NCBI GenBank assembly: GCA_023525975.1
Contig: CM042030.1
Coordinates: 20,702,350-20,766,349 of the forward strand
Direction of reading: 5' to 3'
Source: Smallanthus sonchifolius
Taxonomy: Eukaryota; Streptophyta; Magnoliopsida; Asterales; Asteraceae
Length of the DNA: 64,000 nt
Each line of letters opens with the position of its first letter. The first letter of the stretch is position 1. Positions 1 to 10,314 of the stretch are shown one piece after another. Under the pieces are notes generated by a model. The model worked only from the letters and a program-made list of their open reading frames with translations, was not told the DNA's origin and searched no databases. A program made the position numbers and the translations under genes.

Positions 1-531
1 CCTCATACAGTGATTCACCATCATCATGAGTGAAAGTGGTGATATCATTTCTTAGTTTAGCAGTTTTAGCTGGGGGAAGTATTTCGACAGGAATTTCTTA
101 GCTAGATCATCCCATGTAGTGATTGACCCGATACGAAGAGAGTTTAGCCATGCCTTAGCTCGTTCCCTTAAGGAAAAGGGAAACATTCGGAGGCGAATTG
201 CGTCATTCGACACTCTGTTCAGTTTGAAAATGTCACAATTTTCAAGGAAATTTGCAATGTGGGCATGTGGATCCTCATCGGGTAATCCATGGAAAGTGCA
301 TGATGACTGGATCATGTGGATCACATGAGATTTGATCTCAAAGTTGTTAGCGTCAACAGTTGGCCTTGTGATACTAGATCCCAGAGCTTCTAGTGACGGT
401 CTTGCGAAATCGAAAATAGTGTGGTTTTCAACGGCCATCCTTCTAGTACGGTTTTCTAGTATTCGACGGTGGAAGAATCTTTCAGGCTCTTCTAAAGGTT
501 GATATAAACCAGTAGTGGAGCTATGGATCAT
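1..531 (-). pseudogene. Athila-like Ty3/gypsy gag fragment of element A
   Basis: The minus-strand frame at 52-531 encodes 159 residues of a retrotransposon gag core. The C-terminal part has the typical run of small residues, Trp and Leu (RERAKAWLNSL, then TWDDLAKKFLSKYFP) of the Retrotrans_gag family, which assembles the virus-like particle. The frame ends at 52, but the homologous reading continues to the window edge in another frame. The switch falls at the C run (G run on the plus strand, about 75-79), so a one-base loss is likely. The gene lies just downstream (minus strand) of a tRNA-Asp PBS and an LTR. It is truncated by the window edge, and no pol is visible. Confidence 0.75.
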
Positions 532-617
532 ACACTACCTGCAACAAACGTAACAGAAAAACAGATGGAAATTGATAGGTTAATCCGTTAACTTGAATTT
601 TTCTTGAAATCACCGTG

Positions 618-635
618 TCCCCGGCAACGGCGCCA
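618..635 (-). other. Primer-binding site, tRNA-Asp type (element A)
   Basis: The minus strand reads TGGCGCCGTTGCCGGGGA, complementary to the 3' end of plant tRNA-Asp(GUC), six bases inside the LTR end. tRNA-Asp priming is usual for Athila-type elements. The interval between PBS and gag (536-617) is leader. Confidence 0.9.
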
Positions 636-641
636 AAAACT

Positions 642-2305
642 TGATGCGTAATGTTTTAATATGTAAAAATATAATAAATATATTTTTAGGATGGTTTCAT
701 GAGATCAGGTTTTAAATTTATAAAATGATAATTACTTTAACTTAAAACACACAATAGGCAAGTGTACCTATTGTAGCATAATATAGTTTAGGTAAGAACC
801 AAGTATCGAACCAACGGACACGGTCGAATTCCAATTCTCAACTTTTGTTAACGTTTAGTCGGTTTAATTAGTGAGTGAGTTTTGTGTACTTGTGGAATAG
901 GAAAGTAAATTTCGGAAAAGTAAATGGCGATAAAGTAAATAGCAGAAAAATAAAAACGTGCGTGAAATGTGTAACAGTAATGTAACGAACATAATAGTAA
1001 ATAACAAGAAAGTAAATAAATCGGAAATGATCAGGTTACGAATAGTATTGCTTTGGGTTTCGAATCCGCTTGGTGCGTGATAATGTTAAGTTCACTAACC
1101 TAGTGATATGACTACTACAAATGTGTGACTCGGGTCACCACTAGAGCCTCATCCTCACGACATTTGATTTGCAAATTTAAAAGCTTTAACAAGTGGTAGT
1201 GCCTCCCATTAAGGACAACAATTACCCTCAACCCTTCGAATGGTCATCTCCGGGTTGGTTTAAGACACCGAACGTAAAATGCTTTGTATTAGAGTTAAAT
1301 AGCTGATTATATTTTGCTCACCGGGAGGCGGTGCAACAATGGGATCAAGAATAAAGATGTACTGTTCCCAACATGAGTTCACCAATTCTTGGTTGCATAA
1401 TAAGTTCGTATAAAGACGTACGATCTTAATAGTGTTAACCAAGCCTTGGCTTATCAATCTCTACTTGTATAAAGACGTACAAGCTTCAAGAGAAGTTTGA
1501 TTAAAAAGGATTTACACTTTAAAAATCAAGAACACTCACAAATATAAAGACGGATTTAGACAATAATAAAAGCCCACCAAAATGGTGGTTTTAAGGACGA
1601 ATAGTTAAAGACATAAACACATCACTTGGATTAATACGATAAACATTAACATGCACCAAACTTCATCTTCACCCTAGCAATACAAAGAGTCTAGCCACGA
1701 ATGGCCATACTAGCTAGCATAACGCTGAGTTTCGTAGGCTCCCCTATTGCGGAACAAGGAGGAAGAGCCCCTCTACTCACTACTACTACACTCTAACTAC
1801 GAAATAAGCTTTCTCAGGTGTGTTCTTGGGGTGTGTAAGGGATGCTTCAATGAAGAAATCAAGCCATCTATTTATAGGCCTCAAAATGAGCAATGCACGG
1901 CCGTGCATTGGATTGCATGGGTGTGCAAACACCTCGGGAATAAAACAGGGTACAAAGGACAGTGTACCAGAGTCTGGGGAGGGCAGAAGGGCATTTCACG
2001 ACCGTGCAATGGGTTGCACGGCCGTGCAACCCTCTGCCTGCTCCCAAGGCTCGTCTTTTAGCTGCTGGTTAACTTGTGTTGACCTGGTTTGACTTCTTTG
2101 GAGTCAATGCTCGGGTTTTGTCCTCCAACAGCTTGATTTCTTCATGTTTTAAGTTGGTTTTTGGTTTTTTTATCTTGGAGCACCGAATAAACTGCAATTG
2201 TGAAATATTAACGTTTTAAGTATCAATTGTAAGGTTATTAATCAATTAGTACCATAATATGGGGATTATTATGCATGCAAAATATGTATAATTTAGGACA
2301 TATCA
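642..2305 (-). repeat. 5' LTR of element A (1664 bp)
   Basis: On the minus strand the repeat begins TGATATGTCC at 2305 and ends GCATCA at 642, giving TG...CA termini, with the PBS directly after. It is homologous over its whole length to the plus-strand LTR at 55100-56706, so A and F are separate copies of one family in opposite orientation. A TATA box (TATAAATA on the minus strand, 1876-1869) is preceded by a palindrome array at 1894-2029. The other LTR of A is outside the window. The bases after 2305 (TAACT) are the candidate target-site duplication. Confidence 0.85.
1869..2029 (-). promoter_or_regulatory. Putative LTR core promoter with TGCACGGCCGTGCA palindromes
   Basis: TATAAATA lies on the minus strand at 1876-1869. 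Upstream of it (higher coordinates) are perfect 14-16 nt palindromes built on GCACGGCCGTGC at 1894-1907 and 2014-2029, with a degenerate copy near 1996-2008. The same array lies upstream of TATA in the F LTR. The promoter role is inferred from position only. Confidence 0.6.
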
Positions 2306-2514
2306 TAACTATTTCCAGACATCTGTATAGTTATCACTTAATTATTATGGAGATCTACCTACTTTTCTTAGTAGGTAGTCTATACTGGTTTAAGCTTAGA
2401 CACCTTGCCTGAGTATCTTAATTTACTGAACCAAATAATATCAGAATCATGTTACAGCTTACATACTAATTTCTAGTATCTAATTTGCTGAAACAAATGG
2501 CTCTGAGATCAACC
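2306..2514 (-). mobile_element. Leader remnant of decayed Tekay-like element H
   Basis: This stretch lies between the A insertion and the H LTR. Its end (about 2498-2513) reads like the initiator tRNA-Met PBS plus spacer seen in B, D and E, but with substitutions (CTCTGAGATCAACC instead of CTCTGATACCAACC), so priming is probably lost. No coding sequence was seen. Confidence 0.55.
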
Positions 2515-3756
2515 TGTCACACCCCGGATTTAGCCTACCCGGGCGTGCGACCAACGATTTGTACCTGTTTCTTATTTTATCTCATCAGAGATTTATAAAC
2601 ACGGTGGAATATTTTAATAACTCGGGATCTTTTCAAAAGACGGGGAATCTCCCGTTTCATTTCATTATAACAGGGATAAACCCTAATATTTTACACAAAC
2701 GTTTATTTTACAAAACCAAGGTTTATATGAGCCATTTCTTTCAAACAGATGTCTAGGGTGGACGTTCCTTTTTTCATGACATCTTTCATTTCTTGCCATC
2801 ACATGGGTAAATCAATATCAATTCATCCTTGGTTACCTATAAAACGTTTGAAATTATTTTATCAGTATAAACTGGAGAATACAAGTATATTTGGAATCAT
2901 AATCTGACAAGCGTGAATAAATAAAACAATTTGCCCATAGTTTCTGGTCAATTTACACAGTCAACGGACTAACCACCAGCCACACCAGGGACCTTGGATA
3001 TATTTTTATGTCTATCCGTCGCTTTTCCAGCGATGGACTTTACAACAACCAAGGGTTCAATCTCTAGCCCTGTTACAATGTCTCATCTGTAACATGTGTA
3101 TATATATGTGACTCTATGGGTTGACTGCTATATAGTAAATCACCTTATGCGACCAATGGTTGTATTAGTTCATTCAAGTCAGATCACAATCAAAACTATT
3201 TGCAGTTTTGAAATTATTTTATAAAAATACAAGTATTCACCTTGACAGAGTCTCGGTTTAAGAATCTTCTAGAATGAGTGTCTTAGTGGGCAGCGTCTCT
3301 GCTTAGATTGTCTAGCTCGGATTCTCCAATTGAGCGTTTCCTACCTTCTCGACTTCTATAACGCGAACCGGTACTTCCAAAACTTAAACGTACGAGCGGG
3401 AATGGATTTAGGAGAGTGGAACTAGTGTTCTTGGCTCTGGAATTCGTTTTTGAGTTATGAGAATGGATTTAACCTGAGCTTGCTATTTAAACATGAATTT
3501 GGCCGTTGTGACGGACCGTTACGGGTGGTGACGGTCTGTCACCGCTTGATCATAACAGAATGTTACTATTTGGTGACGGTCCGTCACCGCGTTAGGGTTG
3601 CGGAGTTATAGGACACGTGTTGACTTCAGGTTGAAATGCGGCGTAACGGACCGTTACCAGGCGTGACGGTCCGTTACGGAGTTGATACGTGGCACCCCCA
3701 GAGGTTTTGCGGCTGTGACGGACCGTTACCAGGCATGACGGTCTGTCATAGGGTTT
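2515..3756 (-). repeat. LTR of element H (Tekay-like), truncated by E
   Basis: The repeat begins TGTCACACCCC beside a decayed PBS, the same boundary form as elements B and E. Near its far end it carries a palindrome array (about 3505-3746) alternating GTAACGGACCGTTAC-like and GTGACGGTCCGTCAC-like units, with a TATA-like TTTAAATAG on the minus strand at 3490-3482. The same array occurs in the D LTRs. The LTR is broken at 3757, where the E LTR begins. The remaining terminal piece is not seen in the window. Confidence 0.6.
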
Positions 3757-5613
3757 TGTCGCACCCAAACCGACGACGGAATACGTCGGGGCGGACGTGT
3801 AGACTGTTCATAAGCTCATGATCAAACCAAACTCTCGTATATTAATTTAATCCAATTTCCATAACACTTGTTCAAACAATTCATGAACAAACATATAAAG
3901 GAAAACAAGGTACACCATTAATGTTCATTTGATTATTTAACTATGTCCTCAATCTTATGTGTAGCATGTTGCATATGATCTTAATATTAAAACCTGAAAC
4001 ATGATGAAAACAAGGTCAACTAAAAATAGTTGGTGAGCATACATAGGTTTTGACACCACAAGTAATATCAAGAGTTTGAGAACAATTCATATGATACATG
4101 TTTTAATAAGGCAATTATGGAGAACCATTATAGTTTAAATTGGGGCGTACAATCAAACCTTGTGACTGATAGGCATAACACAACAGTTATCCTTAAGTGT
4201 TAGGCATAACACAATAGTTACCCTTAAATGATAGGCATAACACAACAGTTATCCTTAAGTGTTTTCAGCAACAATCACCCTAACCGGGTAGGTTGGTCAG
4301 ACTCAATAGATCTATCATTGTATACCGTCGGCTTGTACTGAGTTAATGATTGCACTTGCACTATGCATAAAAAGTATGTAAATGTTGTTTGCACTAATAG
4401 TGTTCAATCATAAGGCACAAATTTGCACACATGATCATAATGTTTGAATTGTAATATTTGCAAATAGTTTGAATGTAATCATGTTTCACCCCAAAGATGT
4501 AAATATGAAAAAGGGGCTATGTAAACTCACCTTGTAATTAGTAGCTTTGAATGTCACACAAGTATGTTGTTTGTTGCACGAAAATTAAAGCAATTCACAA
4601 GATCAACCTAAGTTTGATGGTACAAGTGTATCAATGATGTGTTCATATGATTAAAGGGAATCCTGGTGTGTAAGGTGATGGATGTGGGGTCCTTGATTAT
4701 GTAAGAAAATGTTTGTCTGGATTTTCAAGTGATATTTAGGAAATTCTTTGCAAAAGTATAAGTGTTTGAAGATATGGTTTCATTTGTTTTGTCACATTTA
4801 GAATAATGTTTATATGAATGATTGATTAGCGTCCTTTATTTATAAACAGATAAATGAATAAGTAGTTTACTCTTGTTCGAAAATTATTAAATGAATAAAT
4901 AGGAATTTGAATAATATAAATAAGTAGTAAGATACATAAATAAATAAAACCTTTTATTTATGTAGTTTGAACAATAAGTGTTTTAAAAGAAAATAATGAA
5001 TTAATTAATTAATAATTAAACCAAAATTGATTGTTAATTTGGAGTGTAAAAAAATATGTTTTAAATGTTATCGTATGTAAAAGTCTTACAAAATAAATGA
5101 GTTTATTAAAGAAGATGTTCATGATTATGGTTTAATCACAAATTATAATTTAAGGGTTTTAGGTAATTAAGTTGTTAAAAATAATCGTTTTAAATAAATG
5201 GATTCTATTAGGATTTCAAATCTAATAATAACAAATTAACTTGTTTTTTCTTGAAAACTTATCATTTAAATTATTAAAATAACCCTGAGTTTTATAGGTT
5301 TTAGAATATAATTTTATAAAATAATTTAATGTAAAAAAATGCTTTCAAAAAAAAGATGTGGGCTGCCCGGCTCGAACCCGGGTAGGTTCTTGGCAAGCCA
5401 CACGCACAAACACCAGACATGTGGTCCACTGGTGCAATCTAACCGATCTTAAAATGTTTTAAGCATGGACTAAGCGGGGACCCGGTTTCAGCGCCAAGTG
5501 TACGCGCAAACAAAAAGATGGGTGCGGGTGGTTTCGAACCCGCAACCCTGTGTACATTGGTCATACGCTCAAGTCGGTCTGACTGTGCTAATGCCTTGAC
5601 AAGAGTGGGATCG
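3757..5613 (-). repeat. Tekay-like LTR piece, probably 3' LTR of element E
   Basis: It starts TGTCGCACCC and its first 540 bases match the E 5' LTR at 54573-55099 at roughly 95% by eye. It holds a three-fold repeat of a GGCATAACACAAYAGTTA unit (about 4166-4262), a minus-strand splice-donor consensus AAG|GTGAGT at 4533-4525, an AT-rich block (4850-5350) and two tRNA-like modules (5360-5445, 5515-5605). It is cut at 5614 by the three-LTR array. I infer that it resumes near 41420 and ends at 42198. Confidence 0.6.
5360..5605 (-). other. Two tandem tRNA-like A/B-box modules in the E LTR
   Basis: On the minus strand, TAGCACAGTCAG is followed about 38 nt later by GGTTCGAAACC (5605-5520), and TTGCACCAGTGG is followed by GGGTTCGAGCC (5445-5360). 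These resemble RNA polymerase III A and B boxes at tRNA spacing. No clover-leaf with a plausible anticodon was worked out, so these may be decayed tRNA or SINE-head sequence rather than tRNA genes. Confidence 0.4.
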
Positions 5614-6066
5614 TGATGTGTTGCTAATTGCCTATGATTAATCGCGTGTTATTCCCCATATTTTATATTATTTCTGTATAATTTTTATAGTTTTTATATT
5701 TATTTTAGATAATTATAGTTTTTATTTATTTTCGTTTTAGTTTTGTAGATTTCTAGTTATTTCTTATTTATTTTCATTTACATTATTTTTATTTTATTTT
5801 ATCTTGCTTTATTTTTATTTTATGTTAGTTTAGAATTTAATTAAGTTTATTAATTTTTCTTATTTATATTTGTTTCGTATGTGAACATTGGAGAATTGAA
5901 GGGGTTACAACAGCTTTGGGCCAGAAAATTAGTTCATAATGGGCTCATATGGATCAAGGTTGGAATTTAACTGGGCTAAATTAGTTAGTGGATGATTAAG
6001 TATATTTGGCTCATATTAATTCTATTAGACTATTGAGTGGGCTAGGGCATAAATAATAAAAGAAAA

Positions 6067-6885
6067 AATTTATAGTATATAATAAATAAAGGTTTTAATT
6101 TGACACTTGTCACTCCCATATTCATCCTCAAAAAAAGTTTCTCATCTCTCTCCTATTAATTATGCAAATTTTTTTATTTAAAAAAAATGTTTCAGATCTC
6201 TCTCTCTTCTATTAAATAATAATGATTTCTATAATTATTTTTATAAAACGATTTTTATTTAAAAAAGTATGTTTGTACATAAATTTGTTTTATAAATTGA
6301 ACATTTTTTCATCTTTTTTTATAAAATACATTTTAAAAATAATTATTTCATCAATAATCTATACTATATAATAAATAAAGGTTTCTTAATGCCACATGTC
6401 GTCTCCATATTCACCCTCGCCATTTTTTCCACTTCTCTCTCTCTTATTTAATGCATTTCTATATTTATTAATAATATATATTTAAAGAAAAATATTAATT
6501 ATACTAATAAAAATATTTATTTTAAATTATCTCTTATTATAAAAAACTTTAAAATTTAATTATGTAACTTCTATTTACAATCAAATAGTAAATGAAAGTC
6601 AAATTATATTAAATAGTAATTAACGTATTTTTGAAACCCAATTATATATTAATTTTTACATATTTTGAATTTGTTTTCAATATTAAGTATATGTAACATA
6701 TTTTTACAGTTGTAAAATATATACATAAAAATTTTAAAAAAGTTTATATTGATATTTTTCACCCCGTGTGTAGACACGGGATCTAAACTAGTATCAAATA
6801 TATAAATGTTCATGAAAGCTGCTGATTTACATCAAATATACAAATAATTTATTCAATCCATTTAATACATGGGTTTTTAACCTAG
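6067..6885 (+). mobile_element. Outer, decayed Helitron-like insertion
   Basis: Compared with LTR2, bases 6067-6885 are extra. The left end resembles the 5' end of the inner Helitron (TATAATAAATAAAGG followed by a related 60-base stretch), and the right end is CTAG followed by T, with a weak stem (CCAT/ATGG) upstream. This fits an older Helitron hosting the inner copy at 6358-6791, but the ends are degraded. No coding capacity is seen. Confidence 0.4.
6358..6791 (+). mobile_element. Non-autonomous Helitron (434 bp)
   Basis: The 5' end is TCTATACTATATAATAAA. The 3' end is a perfect hairpin CCCGTGT-GTAG-ACACGGG (6763-6780), seven bases, then CTAG at 6788-6791. Flanking bases are A (6357) and T (6792), the AT target expected for rolling-circle Helitrons, and there is no target-site duplication. 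It has no RepHel coding sequence, so it must have been mobilised in trans. Confidence 0.8.
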
Positions 6886-7506
6886 TATATATATATATAT
6901 ATTCGGACGGCAAAGGGGAGAAGACGGCAGAAGTTTTGGTTTGTGGTTTTCTTGGAATCGCCGTGAAGAAATCATCACAGGAGGAAACGCAAGAATTAAA
7001 GTTGGGATTTTAGCTTGGCACGCTTTTCGAGTAACTCTAAGAGAATTGGAATTGTTGGCTGCTGTTTTGGAAGTATACGAACAGAACAAAGAATTAGTAA
7101 GCAGTCACACACCTCTACTTGTCAAAGTTTGTGTCGTCAAGAGAAAACAATAAAGGTAGCACATTTGTGAAAATTTATTGGAACAGGCAGGTAGATGAAT
7201 TAATTTAAGCTAGCAGGTAATTTAATTATTTTCTATTCATGATAAATGTTTATATTGACTTTGTGGGTTCTGTTTTTCTCATGATTGAATAAATTTGTTT
7301 ATACTACCTAGGTTTGATAAATATTTGTTGAGTTTTGGATTTTTATCGGTTTTATGGATTATTATTGATGGATTAATGCTATTGTAATGATATTTTTGAT
7401 AATTGGTGGATGTTTATGCATGCATGGATCTAATTTATATTTAGTTTTGAATTCCATATGTTTCCCGTGAATGTCTTTCAATTAGGGTTTCATATTAGAT
7501 CATTGA

Positions 7507-10266
7507 TGTCACACCCCGACCGATGGCGGAATCATCGAGGCGGACAATGTGATGATTGTTCAAAAGCACACGATAACTAAAGGTTGCATAATTCATAATT
7601 TAATTTAAAGACAACAAGTTCCAAATACAATACATTTCAAATAACCTAGTCTAGTTCAAAACGTTAATTTATTTAACTAGGTCCATAGTTCCTAAATGGA
7701 GAGATCTTCGGCAAGCAGTCACATATCCAAACCTGAAACATTATTTAAATCAAGTGTCAACTAAAAAGTTGGTGAGTACATAGGTTTAGTATTTCCTGTA
7801 AATAGTAGTTGTAAATCGTTTTGCGACTCTTTGTTTATATTGTTAAACATAGCATGTATGATGTATCATTTATTTAATCACAATCCAAACCGAGTTTGAC
7901 ACGCTTGAACTGAGCACAACAGCTAAGTCCGGTATGCTTGAATATAGTTACCCACTATATCCGGTATGATTGAATATAACACGCGGTTATATCCGAGTAT
8001 GCAGTAATAAACACCCTAACCGGGTGGGCTGGTCAGGCACAATAGATCTATCAATATTACAGTTGGTTGTCTTGTGTTTAAATGTATATACATCCAAAGA
8101 ATAAGCATATAGTCTCATGTATAACACGTATAAACAATGTAAGTAGCATGTATAATGTTTCACCCCAAAACGTACAAAAAATGTAAAATAGGGGCTATGT
8201 AACTCACCTTGCAAGCGGATATTTTTCCACGCGTGTAGGTGATAAGTATGTGGAAGCCTAAGCACGTTGATACCCTATGTAGACAAATGGGTATTATTGT
8301 ATGCACATAGGTGTGTATTTGTATTTAAATGTATATAGATTTTAATAAAATTTTCTTTAATATTTATTTGTATAAAGTATGGAAATAGAATGATAATGGT
8401 TTTTTTGTAAAACTTTAACTTATAAGGATATATATATATATTGTTTTAAACAAGTATTATTATATTTAATGTATTTATATAATAATAACAAATAAAAGAA
8501 AAGTCTTTATTTATTTAAACAAGTTTATTGAAAATATTGCTAGGTTCATATAAAAATGAGGCATTTTATATATTAAATGTATTTTAATAAGTTTATAAAA
8601 ATGTTACATGATTTATAAAAATATAGGACATTTTATATATTAAATGTATTTTAATAAGTTTATAAAAATGTTACAAGATTTATAAAAATATAGGACATTT
8701 TATATATTAAATGTAATTAAATAATTTTATAAAAATATTACAAGATTTATAAAAGTATGGGATATTTTATATATAAGAAAATGTATTTAGATATTACAAG
8801 TTTTATAAAAATAGGATAGTTTATGGATTAAAGATCGTTTAATCGGTTTCAAAGTAAACGAACGAGTTAACCGACTCGTTTTAGTTTTTATTGTATGAGA
8901 AGAATGTTAAAATAAGTTAAAGTAATTAAATAAATTAAATAAAATGAAAACAGTAATAAAAAAATTGGGCCGAAGGTCAACCGGTTTCAAACCCGCGACC
9001 TCCGGATCAAACACACACACGCATAACCAGCCGGGCTACTGCCCATCGCTGGTTATGTGTGTATCGAATAACTTAAGTACACAAGGGAGGAGTTGGTCGC
9101 TGGTCCTCGGTGACCGGCAAACCGTGTCCGAGGACACTTGGTTTGCCCGGTAACTCTCGTGCGATTGCCGAGTTTTCGTCTGGGATTGATTACCTGACGA
9201 TGACAGAAGCTAATGGACCCGAAATGAGGCTCGAACTTGGTCGCGAAGTGTCCGGTCGACAAAGGTTTGAAGTCCGAAAAAGTCAAGAGTGGGAATCAGC
9301 TTCTGGATGGAATTAGACTTCGAAACTTTGGATGTAGCTTCCCTCAGAGGCGACGAATGCAATGGTAGTTTCAATTTGGAGTGAGAGTGGGTGTAGAGGA
9401 GATGGCGAGCTCGCACAGGTTCGGCTATGGCTATTTATAGCCGGGCTTGATCCTGATAATAAGACAAGCAATTGAGCATGCCCCGACACTCGTCTGGACG
9501 AGACGAAACTGTCGAGCCCTTTAGCAGGCGTGGAGGTGGCCTGTCGGGCACGAATTCGGACGTGGTATCTCGGCCACCAACAGGATCGGATGATCCTTAT
9601 GTTGGGGGAACTAATTGGTCGAGGGTTTTGGTTCGCGTGGGGGAGACGAAGCCAGAGGTGCTTTTGTCGGGCGTTGAGGTGTAGAGAAACAGGCTGGTCG
9701 GGTGTCGCCGGAAAACCTTTTACCCGCCGGACTTTTGGAAGGGGTGACCGGATAAACGATTTTCGTTTTGACAGTTTTAGTCCCTGGAGTTTGGTTTTAT
9801 TCGGAATAGCCCTTAAATTAAGTACCGGATGGATCCCTGTAGTTTCATTTGACCAGAAACAGCCCCTCAACGATTTTAAATTTTAAATCCTTTTAGTCTG
9901 GTTAATTACAATATAAACCCTGAACTTTTATTTAAATAAATTAATTTAAATTTCTTTTAAATCAAATTAATTTATAAATTTTTATAAACTTATATTATTA
10001 TTATTTTTATAAATAAAAATTTTATAAAGGTTATTAATCCTATTAAAATATGTTTTTCTTTTATATATGCAAATTTTTTTTTTGAATATTTTTATTTAAC
10101 TTTTTATATTAGTTTTCAATTATAAAATTCTAATTAATTCAAATTCGTATATATAAAATACCTACTTGTATAAAAACCAAATAAAACTCTTACACTTTAT
10201 TAAAATGGAGAACGATTACATGCTAGATTTAATACAGGCACGAGAATAAAAATCCGAAACGTCACA
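7507..10266 (-). repeat. 3' LTR of element B (2760 bp)
   Basis: Minus-strand termini are TGTGACGTTT at 10266 and GGGTGTGACA at 7507. It contains a minus-strand TATA box (TATAAATAG, about 9439-9431), a splice-donor consensus AAG|GTGAGT at 8210-8202, about three to four copies of an AT-rich unit of roughly 65 bp (8557-8790), and a tRNA-like module at 8965-9050. Short open frames here are not supported as genes. Confidence 0.95.
8965..9050 (-). other. tRNA-like A/B-box module in the B 3' LTR
   Basis: The minus strand has TAGCCCGGCTGG, then about 33 bases, then GGTTTGAAACC. The 5' LTR copy keeps the better GGTTCGAAACC. Spacing and boxes resemble a tRNA or SINE head. The intervening part holds a (GT)n run and no clear anticodon arm. 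Confidence 0.45.
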
Positions 10267-10302
10267 GTCTCCCCATGTTAGAGGAATTTCGCCCCGAAAT
10301 TC
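10267..10302 (-). other. PPT and conserved hairpin of element B
   Basis: On the minus strand the purine-rich ATGGGGAGAC abuts the 3' LTR. Just upstream is a stem-loop GAATTTCG-GGG-CGAAATTC (10302-10284). The same arrangement occurs in E, D and the Athila-like elements. Confidence 0.7.
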
Positions 10303-10314
10303 AACTAGTGGAGG

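Larger units (their letters stand above)
5614..7506 (+). repeat. LTR1 of the array, left part
   Basis: It begins TGATGTGTTGC, as in LTR2. It contains about 820 extra bases (6067-6885) absent from LTR2, explained by Helitron insertion. It stops at 7506 after ATTGA, where element B enters, and resumes at 18450 with the duplicated ATTGA. Confidence 0.85.

Noticed and set aside
5360..5605. True tRNA genes
   Set aside because: Only A- and B-box-like words fit. I could not draw acceptor and anticodon stems with a plausible anticodon.
6941..7153. A 70-codon open frame, also partly open at 23008-23289, as a small conserved gene
   Set aside because: It lies in the transcribed part of LTR1-3, differs in length among copies and has no domain; it may be an upstream ORF at most.
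9313..9886. Open frames of 118 and 185 codons in the B LTR, repeated in part at 17393-17982
   Set aside because: They lie within LTR sequence, are not equally open in the two near-identical LTRs, and show no domain.
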